NCBI GenBank assembly: GCA_019055375.1 | Contig: JAHQIW010000408.1 | Span: forward strand, 1 to 64,000 | DNA: 64,000 nt | Direction of reading: 5' to 3' | DNA from: Parelaphostrongylus tenuis | Taxonomy: Eukaryota > Nematoda > Chromadorea > Rhabditida > Metastrongylidae | Shown here: in pieces, positions 12,731 to 27,400 of the stretch | Layout of the letters: every line of letters starts with the position of its first letter | Position numbering within the stretch: the first letter of the stretch is position 1 | The notes under the pieces: model-generated | What the model was told of the DNA's origin: nothing | What the model saw: the letters and a program-made list of their open reading frames with translations, nothing else | Database searches by the model: none | Made by a program: the position numbers and the translations under genes

Positions 12731-12989
12731 TGCTAGAATCAGAAAGCGTTACTCTATCAGGTGATTACTAGTAGTCTGAAGAAAGAGCTCTGCCAAACGT
12801 GGTTCTAGCACAACCAAAAACCAGAGGAGATCAAAAGATCAAAGAAGCTTTCTTAAGAGCAGACACATTTTTGAGCTCTTTGAAGCTTGTGCTATAGTTT
12901 CAGTACTACCACTCAAAGGAAGGAGTTTTGTCTAGCGAAATATAAGCACGATAAGAAAAAAAAGCACGTTTCCAAAAAACCGTTCTATG

Positions 12990-13190
12990 GAAACATGATA
13001 TTATTTTGAATGTTACACTACTGTAAAGAAGGTTATTCGAAAATTAGCCAACGTAGGGCTGTAGCATCATGTCTCAGCTTCCAAATGGCTACTAACTCTA
13101 CTGTGAAAAATTGATCTCCAGCAAATGAGAACGATTTTTCATTTCTTCTCTCTTGATCAGAAAGAACCATACTTTCTTTCGTGACTTTTT
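12990..13190 (+). repeat. Dispersed repeat D, partial copy
   Basis: Matches 29500-29690 (GGGCTGTAGC, CCAGC(A/G)AATGAGA, TTTTTCATTT). With the inverted copy at 12240-12730 it forms an imperfect inverted pair. Confidence 0.65.
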
Positions 13191-13988
13191 GTAGACAATC
13201 GCCAACTTGTCAAACACACATTACAGCGGATGCTGTCTGTGGAATTCTCAACATTTAGTAATTATATTACAGCAAGACTGGTTTTTCAAACATATTTTTT
13301 TGTTTATTCAGTCAAACTGTTATTGGTCGGAAGAGTACCCTCTATAATGACTGTTGCTTTGAAGGTGAGAACAGAGAAGTCGTTGTTGTACTTTGATTTG
13401 AAAGTTTGTCACATATGTGGGATGGTTTTGATAGAAAAACAAATCAATATGGACAGTTGTTCGAAGTGCATCGGCATTCACAGAAATGCGTTCCTTAATG
13501 CACTTCAACATAGTCTCTCTTTACTGGCATCTATCAAGTCATGTTATCACAGTATTTACTGATATTTTTCTACGTTGTTCTCAAGAGCATTTTTTCAAAT
13601 TTGCATGCATACAATTTAAGTATGTCACATAAGACAAGAAATCTTCAATTAAGAGTCACAGATCCTATTTGTAATAAGTAAATTTGTAGTAAACACATAT
13701 CTATTTACTTCATTAGGACGATAAACTATAAGAAGACTAATGTATTCGTTCCCGCAATTCCACGCAGAGAGTTTCACTCACAAACTCAATCCCATAGCAT
13801 CATGCTGAAGTTACAATCATCGTTTGTCAGCAGAGCGACCTGTAATGCAGTCTAATTTTCCGAAATTTTATCCTTTTTTATTTCTTTTAGTATTTTTCAC
13901 AAAAAATTCAAAGGTGTGAGTAGCCCAAGGGGCAAAAATCTATCTGCAACATTCATTTTCTTGTCGTTTCGATGCTCATCAAGCATTT

Positions 13989-14165
13989 TAACCCTCCGGG
14001 TTGGCAAACTGGAACCCGATTTTTCTGGACAGCACTGACTCGTTATCTCAGTACATCACTGAAAGTCATTGTTTTAACCAAATATCCATTCCGTCACCTA
14101 TAACGAAGTCCAATTCATCGCGCAATCCTCTGAAGTTGATCAAAGCTGAAGCTCTATCATTTATC
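13989..14165 (+). repeat. 5'-truncated family A SINE
   Basis: Body and tail only: CCTCCGGGTTGGCAAACTGG, CAGCACTGACTCG, AACGAAGTCCAATTCAT, GAAGCTCTATCATTTATCC. tRNA-like head missing. Confidence 0.6.
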
Positions 14166-14199
14166 CTTCATTTGCATTTCGTTAACAAGAATGATTAGG

Positions 14200-15350
14200 G
14201 GAAAAGCGACCTAGTTATAGTGATTCAGGCCCTCAGGGAGCGAGGTGGTGGTTCGACCCCTTTCAAGACTCTTCTACGATCAATCAACGAAAGCTTTACG
14301 AAACACCTTAGCTCGAGTTCACCTGAGTTTGTGCGGAGATGTGACCGACCACCATTCTACGTCATTTATAAAAAAGAGATTCTCAAGCAGCATATATAAC
14401 ACCACCTTCCAATCAACTATTTTGAAACCTCGCTTAAAAAATCAATATAGTCTGATAAAATGAGCCTTATCAGAGGTTTGCTATGGCATCTCTAATGGTA
14501 TACGTGCGTTTCGACGTTCTCACACGCCTCATGGTACCACATGTCCTGCGACTCACCCTTGCTACTATTAGCAGTCGGCGCCAAAGAAATATACTTTAGT
14601 TGAAAGAATGTATGTCCTTCAGAACGATTGACTGTCAACTGCATGGCTTAGTACTGATGCTGAAGCCTATATCTCAATACCTTTAGCAGCAGCTGAGATA
14701 GAACACGGAACGTCCGTAGACGTTGTGGAGGATGCGTGCGAAAAAATGAAGCGAGTGCTGGACGCACTGGGATTCGCACAGCTTAATATGAGGATGGATG
14801 GTATAAAACAAAGTGATGGGAGAATTGTGTCCGCCATTTTGTAAATAAAGTCGTTGCGCAGTTGATAAATTGAGCATAACGAAAAAGGTGGTGTGCGTGA
14901 TCAGCAATTTTGTATCACTTACATCAGTAATGATAGGGCACATTTTGCCTTACACAGCACGATAAGGAGACATAAGGTGATTTAAGTACACAGTTTACAG
15001 TATTATATGATACCATTTTTATCAGTGGTTTATCGGCAAGATCAAGAGCAAGAACCACCCACATCCATTTTCCTACCGCTCTCTGATTTATAAATTACCA
15101 GGCAAGTTACTAATAGATTGTTTATTATCTCTACCACAGAAAAAATTGAATTTGTAATGATCTGAAAACTCTATTGACAAGCTTTGATTCATCACTGCAT
15201 TAACATTGGCTATGATCAAACTTTAACTTCATAGAAAAGCTTATCAAAGGCAAAAACAAGGCGTAGTTTTGACCAAAATCTATCTTTAGAAAGAAACATA
15301 AGAAGGCGAGCAAAAGCTGTTAGAAACGTATTGGATGGCTTGGTTTAGGT
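14200..15350. promoter_or_regulatory. Upstream region of the PAP2 gene
   Basis: Gene-free; presumably holds the promoter, but no specific element was identified. TTTAG at 15343-15347 is a possible trans-splice acceptor. A B-box-like GGTTCGACCCC occurs near 14251. Confidence 0.35.
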
Positions 15351-15351
15351 T

Positions 15352-15427
15352 ATGGTGCTCAACGTCGACGTGCGTAAATTCAACACGAAGACGATCATCA
15401 TCAATCTATTTCTGCTCCTTGGATTCG
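15352..15427 (+). CDS. PAP2 gene exon 1 (start codon, first membrane helix)
   Basis: ATG GTG CTC opens a 25-codon segment whose second half ([12 protein letters not shown]) is a membrane helix. It ends one base into a codon at donor GTGCGA, which joins the 2-base start of exon 2 to give Ala. TTTAG lies 5 nt upstream of the ATG, so the messenger may be trans-spliced here. Confidence 0.85.
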
Positions 15428-18400
15428 GTGCGATTACAATTTTTTCCTGCATCAGTTCTGACTTTGTCGTGATATTCATTTGATCCCTTAACTTGATACT
15501 TCATCACATTTGTTCTTCGTGTGGCGTGTGTGTGAGCAAATGTGCTAGTGGTGTGATAGATTAGAATGTCTCCTATCTCCTCAATGAATTTCTCCTTTAC
15601 TGAGTGTCTAATGAATGTCGAGTTTTTTTCTCAAATCGAACCCCTTAATTGACTTCCACTTCCTACATCGCCCTCGAGTAATGGTCCAATTTCCATTAAT
15701 ACTTTGTTTTCTTCTAGGACCTGAATATCCTGTCCGAATAATTTGTAGGATAATACTCCGAAGGAGTAGCTCCCAATACAAAGTTTTCACCAGGTCCACA
15801 TTGTGGTGAAGACTTTCATGGACCTCCGAAGAACAAGCCTTTTCGATAATTTAATATTCGACCGGCTTTTCAGACCTCGCTCAAAACAAAAAAAAAAATC
15901 ATTATCAGTCAATATAATCATTTTCCAAGAAAATGCCCTATCATACTACATTCTAATGAGCTAAGCCTGAAAAAGCAGTTTTAGAAGGTATTATCAAATT
16001 TACTATTCCTTCCCCAACAGACGTCTACTTATGAGTAATTTTGTGTCAGACACAATGATTCCCTTCGGAGAAAATGAAGATGAAGCTTAATACACGGAAA
16101 ATTGCGTATCTCTGGATGGTCACAACGTATTAGCCAAGTCCTTTGAGCTGAATCTACTATGAATCAATGTCATTGATTATCTGGCATGGTAATAAAACTA
16201 GAAAGTAATTCTACCGATAAAAGTATTCGTCAACGATAGCCTAGCCTTCTTTGAAAAACTAAATAAATAGGAAGTAAACTTACGAAAATGGCTCACTTTG
16301 CATGATACTCTGGGTTGTGATTCCCATATATCATTTTCCTTTGTGTTTACAGCTGTCTTCTACCAAAAAGCATTTGACAGTATCAGAACAAAACTGATCC
16401 GCTACTAATTTCTATTAGTAATACATTTTTGCAAAAAACCATTAGAAAATTGCTGTCGCAAATGCCTTTGTCATATCTTTCCTCTCTCGCTATCTTTTTA
16501 TTGCGGTGATAATGAGCCCACTAATACGAAAACTATAAGCGTTAATGGTGAAAATTGTTCTTTGACTTTTCTTCTGACGGTGGCAGTGCTCTTGACCTTA
16601 CTGTCGACATTTAGACTGAACTCAGTAAGGTATTACGAAGAATATTATTGCATAAAAGCTTGGCTTTTATCAATCCCTGAGGGATGCACCGGGCATTCGC
16701 CTTCATTTTTTAACTTCGTTTGAGGTGATTGAACGCATATCTGGCTTATATAATGACTCGTGATGACCTCCCACTGAACCGAGTCAGTGCTCCCAGACAA
16801 GTCTGAGGCCAGTCTGGTACCGACTTACTGACCTCGGAGGGATGGATGGCTTGATGAGCAATGAGCGCGAGATCCAACCATTGACCTCGTGTGCGTCGCA
16901 GAGCACCTCTAACCACTGTGCCACATGTGCTATGTCATTGCAATTAATCCGAAAAGTACCTCCTTTCCACCGCTCTTTTATAGGCCCGCTCAAAGCGACA
17001 TAATCTAATAAGGATATAACGTCTTATGAGCCATCAGGTCTAGTGCTATACAGGCCCCTGTTTCGTCCTACTGGGACTCATCAGTAGCACCCTCTCTCGG
17101 TTCAGCCGATCCTCTGAGAGCAAATAATTCTCTATAAAGGAATCGACGCCGAGTAATAATCAATCTAAGTCAGTTGATGGAATTACTTGACATGTGATGA
17201 CCGGCAGTGGACACTGTGGCTTTTACAATGAATCATACCTCTTCTATCGACCGCTCTCTTATGCACCTTACTCAAAAAGACATAATCTGATGGGAATTTA
17301 ACATGCTTTGAGCGTCTGCTTCGCCCTCTTGGGACTCATCAGTCGAATCCAATCCGGAAAGTTTGGAAGAAAACAAATCCAAGGACCTCTTAAGCCGAGA
17401 AAGATTTTCAATGATCTAATGCTTCAACAAACTACCGATGTGAATTTAATGCCGAAACAGTTTTATTCCCTGGAATATCCCACACTGATCGAACTGCAAA
17501 ATTTGTGGGTGCATGCCACGTTTTGAGATAAACTCATTTTGACAACTAGCGTCAACAACTATTGAATTCAACACCTCTCATCTGAATGTACCATCTTTTG
17601 CGTACATCACCCCTATTGGAAGGGTTATATTTGTTGAAAGGTCGAACATTGAACCAAATTAAAAATCTCAGATAGGCAGATGTATATGCTTGATAGATAT
17701 GAATTGGCACACGAACACCACTTGCATTGATGACTATTAGTAGAAAACTAATTCCTATTGAGTTCAAGTGCGACCCTTGCCCAGCATCTTTGAACATCGT
17801 TTGGGACAATTGTAGTGTTTCTGGATCACACTCAATAGTAGATGACTCTATTACTAAGTTATTTGATGATATTTTACTTGGAGAAAAACATCGAAGTGTT
17901 GTTACGTCCATGTGTCTAATTCGAGCATCTTCGTGGGAAACCTATGTAAATGAATGGATTCGCTCAACGGTTTTTTTTTTGGAAAGGTCCTGCACAATTT
18001 TTCATGAACAAAGTATTGAAAGGGTTAGGGAAAATTCAGAGTAACTATAATTATGCTAAATATTCAACCTTCATCAAATTTAGACCTTTCTCAAACGTAC
18101 TCTATCACTTTTTATGATCAATCGCTTTATTCAAAAACGCCTCACTTCTTCTTCTATTTCTCAATTTCATAAAATTTCAGCATTAATTGGTGGTGAGGTC
18201 ATTCCATCCCTGATTGGCGCTTCTTGGAGAGGATTCTTCTGTGATGATGAGTCGATTCGCTATCCATACAAGGCAGACACAATTACTTCTGCAAATCTTG
18301 TTATTTATGCATACTTTGTGATAATAATAACGGTAAGCTTTTGTTCTTTATCCGATTTTCACAACAAAGAACACTCAGCGTGTTCCATATCTCTAAATTA

Positions 18401-21400
18401 ATTCGTTTTTGATCCACCGTAGTGGATATTAAGCGTCTCATTTGAGTCAAAAAATGTTTGTGGGTGTTTAGCTATAGTGAACAAAATTTCACCACCTTCG
18501 ACGTTAGTTATTTGTTTCGAAAAGGACTCCTGAACAATTAGAAAGTTCAAGTTAGAGCAAATGCGCTACATCATAATGTAAAATAAACAAGTAAAAAATT
18601 TTGCAGTAAGTAAGTAAAAAAATTAAAAAATAGGGACACATTGCATCAAGCTGAATTTCCAATTCTCAACGTTATTTGTTATGCACTTTGAGCGCATACA
18701 ATATTAAAGCCTCCTATATAAAGAAATCCTTCTTACTAAAGAGAGCATTATCTTATGCAAACTCTCGTTGGTTCTTTATCCGAGTTACGACACATCATCA
18801 TATGTATGAAGACAATGAGGCACTCAGCTTTGATAGATTTGATGGTAATCTATTATTCTATGTTTTACATCTGCAGAACATCACTGATAGTGACTATCCA
18901 TTCACTCTCTTATTCATCAAGTGGTTACCACAATAGGATACTCATTCACTAAAATCAGTAAGGTTACCATTTTCATAAATAAAGCAGAAAAATCCAATAT
19001 TTGCCTTGGCTGTACGCTGTTCATACTTAGGATCCACTCATCCTATTGCCACCAACATTCATAGTTGACGCTGAATAATTTGGAATCATAAGAAACAGAT
19101 CGTCTAGAATAATGCAACAGCAACTGATCATATCCAAGCTGTGAAAAATGCCGTCAAATAATCAAGTGTAGAAAAACTTCCCCGATCCAACACTTTCCGA
19201 TCTCATTGGAGGAGTCATAGACATTGGCCACGGTTTCTCTGAATTCCAAAGATCATCCCTGATTTTGAAAAGGAATCTGAAACTGTAAACCTTATATACA
19301 CGATAACAAGGCTCACTGATTTTCGAAAGAGCGCAAGAAACCGCCCTGTCACACTTTCTTCGCTTTCAAAAAGGCCATTCATTCAGTGGAAACAAATTCG
19401 GTTATAGAGACTTTGAACAATCAGGGTATCCTAAGTATTTTAAGGGTTCTTGGTGAGCAATATAAAATTTTCACAACCAAAAAATCATTATCCTTCAACT
19501 ATAACGCAGTCGATGAAGAAAAATTTATAACGGAATTTCATCTTGCCAAAATTATCTACTCCCACCCTACATAATGTCATACAAACATCAGAATGAGACT
19601 GGTGGGAATGGAAAGAATGGTCAAAAATGACACCATTTTTGTTCCACTGATGACATCACTCTTATGACACTAAGCAGCGAGCAAGCACTACGAACGTTGA
19701 CCGATTACAACTCTTTTGAAAAGATTGTCTCCGACTAAATCCAGCAAAATCATCTTCATAAGAAGCGGATTGTTTTTAAATACTTAAACGTTCGACAGAA
19801 TTGATATCTCCAAGTACTGTTTGCGTCGCTCTACGATGCAAAATCATTACTTGAACGGTTTAGCTCTAGAGCTCAGCAGTAGTAAACCAGCAGCTTGAGG
19901 AACGTTCAAGGCTGTTGAGGGCGTAGTGAGGAGAAGAGAGATCAACCGACTCCAAACCTATCTTATCCACTCAACTTTGTTCGTCGTGAGCATGCGTCGG
20001 TAACCTAGTCGCTACGTAGCAGGACGAAATAGAAAAAGGATCCGAAACTCCGAAACAGCAAATTATTGATATCAGGTAGTTCGTAGATGTAATACTGTAA
20101 CGAGTGCACGACTGTATGACACTCAGCAAGAGATGACCATCAATGGTCAGAATTATTCACATAAACTATCGAAGAAGAGTATGACAGATCAGCTGGACTT
20201 CAGTTGTCGGTTGATACTGATACAGATGACCACGGACATGCGGTATATGACAGAGATGTTGCAAACTATAGTAAAAACAAAGCATTGTCAAGACAAGAAA
20301 CATCGATGGTATAAGTTCATACAAAGGAGCAGATGCCTACAAAACATTTTAAAAAATTGATTTTGCTTCCAACTGCATAACGACATTATGCACAGAACAA
20401 ACTGAATGAGCGAAGGAACATTTAGAACTCAAAGCATTCCAAGTGAACACTGCGTTCAAAAATTTGTCAGTGCAACTTTTCTAGCACGATAGTCGATGAT
20501 AATTATGATGATGTTCGAGTTTATTATTAGGTCGTCGCAACGGAATGGTACTTTGAAGACAATTCCAATTCTGGCACTTACATAAAACTCAAAGTCGGCA
20601 GAATCACAATACCTCCGTTCCTCGTAAGGGCGTTGATATACATAGGTGCTTTCTTTTTATGATCAATAATTAAAATCGTACAGTTTTTTTTTCTAAAAGA
20701 TATTTACCAGTAATTATACGATGCTGTTAAGATATTCCAGACCATTCGACTGAAGGCACTCCAGACCATTTGACTGAAAGTTCTTATGTTATTTTTCCAA
20801 CAAGGCACTACATTTCTAAGGATAAAATGAAATTTCGATCAACCTCTAATTCGGTGCTTTTCCGTTATCCGTACTGCGTTTCAGCCCCTTAAGAAGAAAG
20901 CATTTTCTGCTTTTTTAGAGCTTTAGCAGTCATGCGATAACTTAGATTTGTTTGTTCTAGAAAGAGCTTTCTAATACGCTGCAACAGTAATAATAGAATT
21001 GTGGTTCGCACTCAGACATTTTTTGTTGAGGTATCTCCCTTAGATTTTTGGTGCTCGTACAATAATTCGAATCTCGAAAGTCTTGATGGCATACTTGATT
21101 CCTAAAAAAAACTTCTAAATGCGTTATAACAATCAAAATAAAAATGGACTTCATATCTTGCGCGCATTTCTTGTCGGTTAGGAGGTGTGAGTGGCTGTAA
21201 AATTGATTCGCTCGCTCAATCATAATGCAGTTCGATTCACATATGATGTGCGACTTTTGTCACAAATTTTGAGGTCCTTTCTCCGTTTGAAAAAATCTTA
21301 AATCGGAGCATATGACTCTGATGCTCCAAGATTTCTCTACACGTTCACATGCTGATCGTGTATAAGCTATGCTATTCAAAATCAAAATTAGGCTTACACT

Positions 21401-24400
21401 TTTGAACTAGTTTATCTAGCATTAAGGAATGAAAATCAAAGTGGAAACCTGCAGATCGATAGAACAAGGTTCTTGTATGCTTAGACTGAGAATTATCTAA
21501 GTTTATGATATCATATAGCCGATATGTTGCAAAAGTGTGGTGGCTTGGTGCCAGTTGCGAAACCCAATCTACATACCAAAGTGAAGAATGCGCTCCAAGT
21601 GCAAAACTTGCCTTTTGACTGTTACAGCGCATTAAAATGTCTTTCTTGAAGACCAAGTGCATCGGTGTAATGGAGAAGATTTGTGCTATCGAATGCTTTG
21701 GTTACAAGTCTGAGGAAAAAGCTTTGTCCACTGAAAATTCTCCACATATTAAACATACTTTTATTTTTACTGCTACAGCGCATCAAGAAGGTCTCTCTTA
21801 AATTGTAGTGCATCATTGAAATATTTGAAATTTAAGCTATCGAATAACTATTCAAACTTGAAAAGCAAGCAGAAGACCGTTTTTTGCCAAAGGGGTGACA
21901 CAGAGCGCGAATAAATGAAGAGTGCCTCCAATTTTTCTTAACTACTTGTGGTCATGAATAGTGTTTGCTCACATAGAAGCTTTTTGATTCAAAAATTCCA
22001 GGATACTCTCAAATTGGTGCTGCATGCATGTATGTTGTTATCAATCTGACGAAAGTCACTATAGGACGTTTGAGGCCTCATTTTCTTGATGTGTGCAAGC
22101 CGAAAGACTTGGTCTGCAGTAAAAACGAGTGCGTTCTTTCTAACTGATTATTAGCATTATAGAATAAAAGTGGATGAACCTCCTGTGCGTTGATCAATTG
22201 CATTAGGGCGCGCTATATATTCGACTTCGTTGGATGTTGTAGAAGTTAAATGCACATTTGACGTATTCAATTATCTGGTGGTTAAAACAACGAATAATGC
22301 GAACTGGGCGACATATATTATACGTCATGTATTTTTTGTCAAATATCCTAAGCATATGGATGCGGGTAGCGTAGTTTTTGCATAGATCTAGCAAGAGCAT
22401 ATAGTGATAGATTCACTACCATCTCCTATCGTTTTCCCGTTAAGCGGTGGCAAGATCCCCAACCCTACCACCTGTCTTCCCGTTGATCGTAGAGTTACTC
22501 GAGCGGCCACCTGTAAAGTTTTCAAATGATTCTCGATCTAGGATTTCTTCAAGCTAATGTTCATAACTTCTATCCAGGCTATTCGGGAACAAATCGAACC
22601 GTCGAACTGGTTGTTCTTCTGTTATGTGCTTGACATCCGGAGGAGTAGATTCGATAACGAACCTGGTCCTTGGGTTGTTCCTGAAAGGCACTACGTGTCT
22701 AACTCACCTTATCCTCGTAAGCCTGACATTTAGAATGCCGTACTTGATTTCCGATCGTAGACTTGGGTCAGAACTTCGTATTCCGCATTCCTATTTAATA
22801 AACGGGATGCTTCTAGCATCAAACTTCGACTTCATTGTCAATGTTGCTAATAGATCTTTTATCCTGTTGAGGTAGCGACCAAGTCTATGATGCATTTGTG
22901 AAGGCAGATACAATAGTTAGATCGAAAAAGTGGGCACGAAGCAGAGTATTATTTATTCTCTTGACTGCATCCTCAAAGTTCTTAAACGCTACCCAAGCCG
23001 TTCGCTTTCTCCTCTTTGACTCTGGCTAGGTCGTTCATAATATTGACTTCCGACTTAAATAGGCGTAACTGGAGCACTTGGAGGTATTTCATTAAATGTG
23101 AATGGGGCATTCTATGCAATCCTTTCTTCATGAGCATTTCGTTGGATCTAGTTGGAAGTCAAATCTTTCGCAAGGGTTGTCGAAATTGATAATCATTTGT
23201 TCCGTCTGGCTAATGCTTTGTGATGTAGAAACGACGGCATTTTTTTAGCACTTTATTTGATCCGTCATCACAGTTTTCTTCACTGTGCGGATCCTAGTAC
23301 TTCAAGTATTCAATTCGTTTTTCTGTCTCCTTCTTGAACGGCGTAGAATACTGGTTGAGCGAGTTTTCTTGCAATCTCGAGGATAGCCTCGCTGTGGCGT
23401 TCCATGGGCGTTGTTGTTGACTGCCGGAGAGAGTTGTGGATAGACCCAAGCTCCACGCGGAGGAACATCACAACCACTTGGCCACTGCGCTCCAGAAACC
23501 ATGTCATTAGCGAGGCAAAAATGGCGTACTGTCGATCGTCGATATCAATCCCGTGTTGTCGCACTCTAATGTTAGCAAGACGTTTTGAAAGGTGGCAATC
23601 AATGAGTTTGATGAGATAGTAATCCCCTAACGGATTTCTTTTCTAGCGTGGATAGCAATATTATTATGAAATGATGGTATTTCAGTTGCAAATTTTTTAT
23701 TTACCCACAAAGAAACCTTATCTACTGAGAATGGATGAGTTGTTTAGAACTTTTATAGCTGCTTGTGTTTTGACTAAATTAGAAGCCTTTTTCAGATCGC
23801 TCATAATGAGCCGGAGTGACCCCTTGTAGTTTCACGGAATCCAGCGAGTATTCTTATCTTGTGGATGTGGTCTACAGCACTAAATCTGTCAGAACCCTGC
23901 TTCATCGCATGGCTGCCCTTCGTCCAGTGTTCTGTGAATCTTGTTTAGGATGGCTCGAGTGATGAGTTAATAACGAGGTTCAGCAAGCAAGTTGGGCAGC
24001 ATTTAACAATGTCATAAAAGTCGCTCTTTTGATTAATGATGCGGTCTTATTGGCTTAACATTGACTAAAACCTTGCTACCCAACAGGTAGCAACTGCAAA
24101 GCCGAGGCGATGTGTCAGTGAGAAGTGGTGAGAGGTTCTTCAGATGTCACGGTTATCCTGTTTGGGTTAGGTGTTCTATTCTTTACCAACGAAATGACGT
24201 GCCGGACTTTGGAAGGAAAAACTGGTAGAACAACAACTTTATCCTCTTTTATTTTATATGACGGTAAGAAGACGTGGCTATTGAAGAAATCTGAGTAGTA
24301 ATCGCAGATGTTTCTCCATTGTTCTTAAACTGTAAACGTTTCTCCACCGCAGCGAAGTGCAATCGCCCTGATCGTGTGATTGGTGAAACTTCGATGAGCT

Positions 24401-27400
24401 TTGTAATGCTTCTAATAGCTTCTGCACCTTTAACCATAATTTTTTCTTCTCCCTCTGTACGATATTCTTTTATGGCTTATATGGAGTGTTCTGCAAGTTG
24501 AGAAGTGAGCTGATGGATGAGCCTGTGAGATTTCACGTTGGCATATCAGCTCGAACGTTTCTAGAGGCAAACATCCCTTGGCAATGTGAGACCTTTAGCT
24601 ATATAAGCGCTTACGTGGAAATGTTGGATGAGTCTCTCGTATTCTTGTTGCTCTTAATGATAGTGTCTTTGCAAGAGCGGAGTGTTGATTTGACTGCGTT
24701 CCACTTCATGATTGTTCTGGAATTCATCGTTCAATTTTGAGGATCCCTCTCCTGCTAGCAAATAATGGAATGATGTACGTGGGAAGCAATATCTATTCCT
24801 AAAAATTTTGGAGCAAGAGCAACATTGACTAAACAGAGCCATCGATTTACTAAGGTGTAGTCTTTTTCGTTATGGTACTCTTCATTGGGAGAGACTCCCA
24901 CGTCCTCCGTTTAGAGTGAGACTATTAGAACCGTGAGTTACCATGGATGGTTTCGGTCGTGATGATAAACTCAGATAGTCTCTCACCCTGTTCATTCCAT
25001 TCTAGTCCGTAGGTCCCAATGTAACGTTCTCCAGACGTCCTTCTAGGTGAAATTTCGCCTTGAAATCTCCAACAATGACCTTAAAGAATGTATGGTCTTT
25101 TGTGAAGAATTTTTTGAGGTCCATAAACAACGCTTCTACTTCGTCTTCGTCACAGTTGATGTTGGTGCGTAAGCAACCTAGATGGTCAAAGGCAGCTTGA
25201 TTCACATCGTTCCAACCACAATCGTCCGATACGGGTTGTTAGTTGTTCAAATGAATCAATATTCACGGTCAAATTTGGTTTGACGAGAACGCCAACGCCG
25301 CCGACACCTTTTGCGATCGCATGTTCCAAGAAACAGTTCTTCCTAGGTGCCATAAACAGCGCGAAAAGGATGGCGTCTTCTCGTTTCAGCCAAGCAAATG
25401 ACGTCGTACCTAATCATTCTTGCTCGCAAAAAAAAGGTCTTTCACAGCGGATTCGTATGTAAGTGTTTGTGCGATGTAAGTATAGATCGCCGCTTTAGTC
25501 CTGTGTAATTAGGCAATCTAGTTTTTTTTAGCATTTGATATTTAACGCATAGCTTGTGATATTTAACGCATAACTTGCTGAGCTCAGAATGTGAGAGTGA
25601 ATACTCACGGGTAGCTTGTCATTTTCTCCTGGAGGCACTGTGAGGTTCTACTTTAGCAGAGGCTCCTCCTAATTGCCTCTCATAATCTTCCCAGCTTCTT
25701 GCTCTCAGGTTTTGAGCCAATTTGGCTTGCAGAAATGATGGCATGTCAAATTGGAGCTGCAGAAGCAGGATGCGTCCTCTTGACTAACGGGGCAGAGATA
25801 CCTGAGGTGAGGGAGATCCGTAGCCCCAACCTTATAGAATAGGGAAAATTATACCGTAGTACAGTCGAAATTGATTCAGCCACCACTATGATGAGTAGAT
25901 AAAGTCAGCAACATAATGCATCTTTGATGAATATCAACCCCAGAGTCCTTCTTATTTGAGTCTTAATCGTGGATATCAGAGATCCTCTGTGGAAAATAGA
26001 CGTCAGCCAAATTTCTTTTGTAAATTTCTCTCAAATGCGTCAAAAGCACCACGTAATACTGCTACTTGACCATATTAAAGATATACTTAATTACTTGATA
26101 CTTAAACGGTCCTTCTTCACTAATTGTGCGGACCTCAGCACATATTCCATTCGTCTCTCTGCGGCGCGACAGTCGTCCATGACGGTGGTTTGATTTGAGC
26201 ATGGCGGCTACTGTGAGTGCCATACCGTGATCTAAAAAGATAGGTGGTCTTCCTCAAGGAAGCATACATTTTTGTGGGGAACCTCTCTACGATTATTCTC
26301 GTCCACCTGTCGTCCGTTCTTCTCAGTATATGACCGGCCCATCCGTGTTCCGCTAAAGATGTTGAACCTCTGGGTCACGACCATGGGATTGACTCCAAAG
26401 ATCTGAGCTACGCAAGCCGGCCAGATGTTGTGTGCGCCGACTGAATTTGAGAATGCATCGTTCAGGCGCTTTGTGAGTTGATTGTAACAGTCCTGACATG
26501 CTCGAAGTATCAGCCCACGTTTCAAGTGCGTAGCAGAGCGCCGGGAGGACCTTTGAATAGAAAAGGTGAGCACGGGGTATGGGTCCGTTAGTTGGTCGGT
26601 GACTTCTTGAGAGGCCCGAATGCGGCCCATGCTGCTTTCCTCCTTCTATTTAGTTCTTCTTCATGTTGTTTTCCATGTTCAGTGAACGCTTAAGTTACTC
26701 ATACGAGGTGGTTTCCGCAATAAGAGAACCATCCATTTTTTTCTGATCTCCATTGCACCATGGGTTCTTCATGAATTAGGTCTTCATCCTATTAATAGGT
26801 AATCCGATCTTCTTTCCAGCTTCGTTCAATTCCTTTAGCATCGTCTCTGCTTCATTGTCACTTTTCGATAAGATGACGATGTCTTCTGCAAAACGAAGAT
26901 GTGACATAATTTTCCCTCAACACGAATGCCCTTCTAAAAGAGATATAAATTTTATTCTTTCATTTTTTCTTGTGAACACGACGTTTCCAATTTGGTTGCG
27001 TAAAGAAATGTTATAGGTACATTATTAACTATCAGTGTACTGGAGATGAAAGCCTAGTGCTGGAAGCGCGGAAATCGTTCTTTAGTGGACATTCAGCAAT
27101 TTCGATGTATGCATCCACATTTGCAGTAGTAAGCTTTATCATTTTCTCCATAAAGAATTTGTTCATGTCAGACGTTTACAATTGCCCAGAGGTGCTTTTC
27201 TATGTGGTCTCTAGTTCAATTTCGCAATCTGGGCTCACTAGGCCTCTACACCGCTTGGGATCGCGGAAGTTATGCTTATGCCAAAAGTGTCTCGAAAGAT
27301 AACAAAGCTTACTTGAGGTTCTAACTTTTATTTACTACCTGTACTTTCATGGCATGAATAGCATGTGAAATGCAAGCGCATGATCGGCAAACTTTCAAGA

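Noticed and set aside
18875..18936. Acceptor CTGCAG plus open frame as PAP2 exon 3
   Set aside because: The phase-0 reading soon hits a stop and lacks family similarity. 20531-20645 fits both phases and the protein.
22430..26950. A single large LINE covering both minus-strand RTE blocks
   Set aside because: The endonuclease (25.0-25.5 kb) lies downstream, on the minus strand, of the RT/C-terminal piece at 26.2-26.95 kb, so there are two separate elements.
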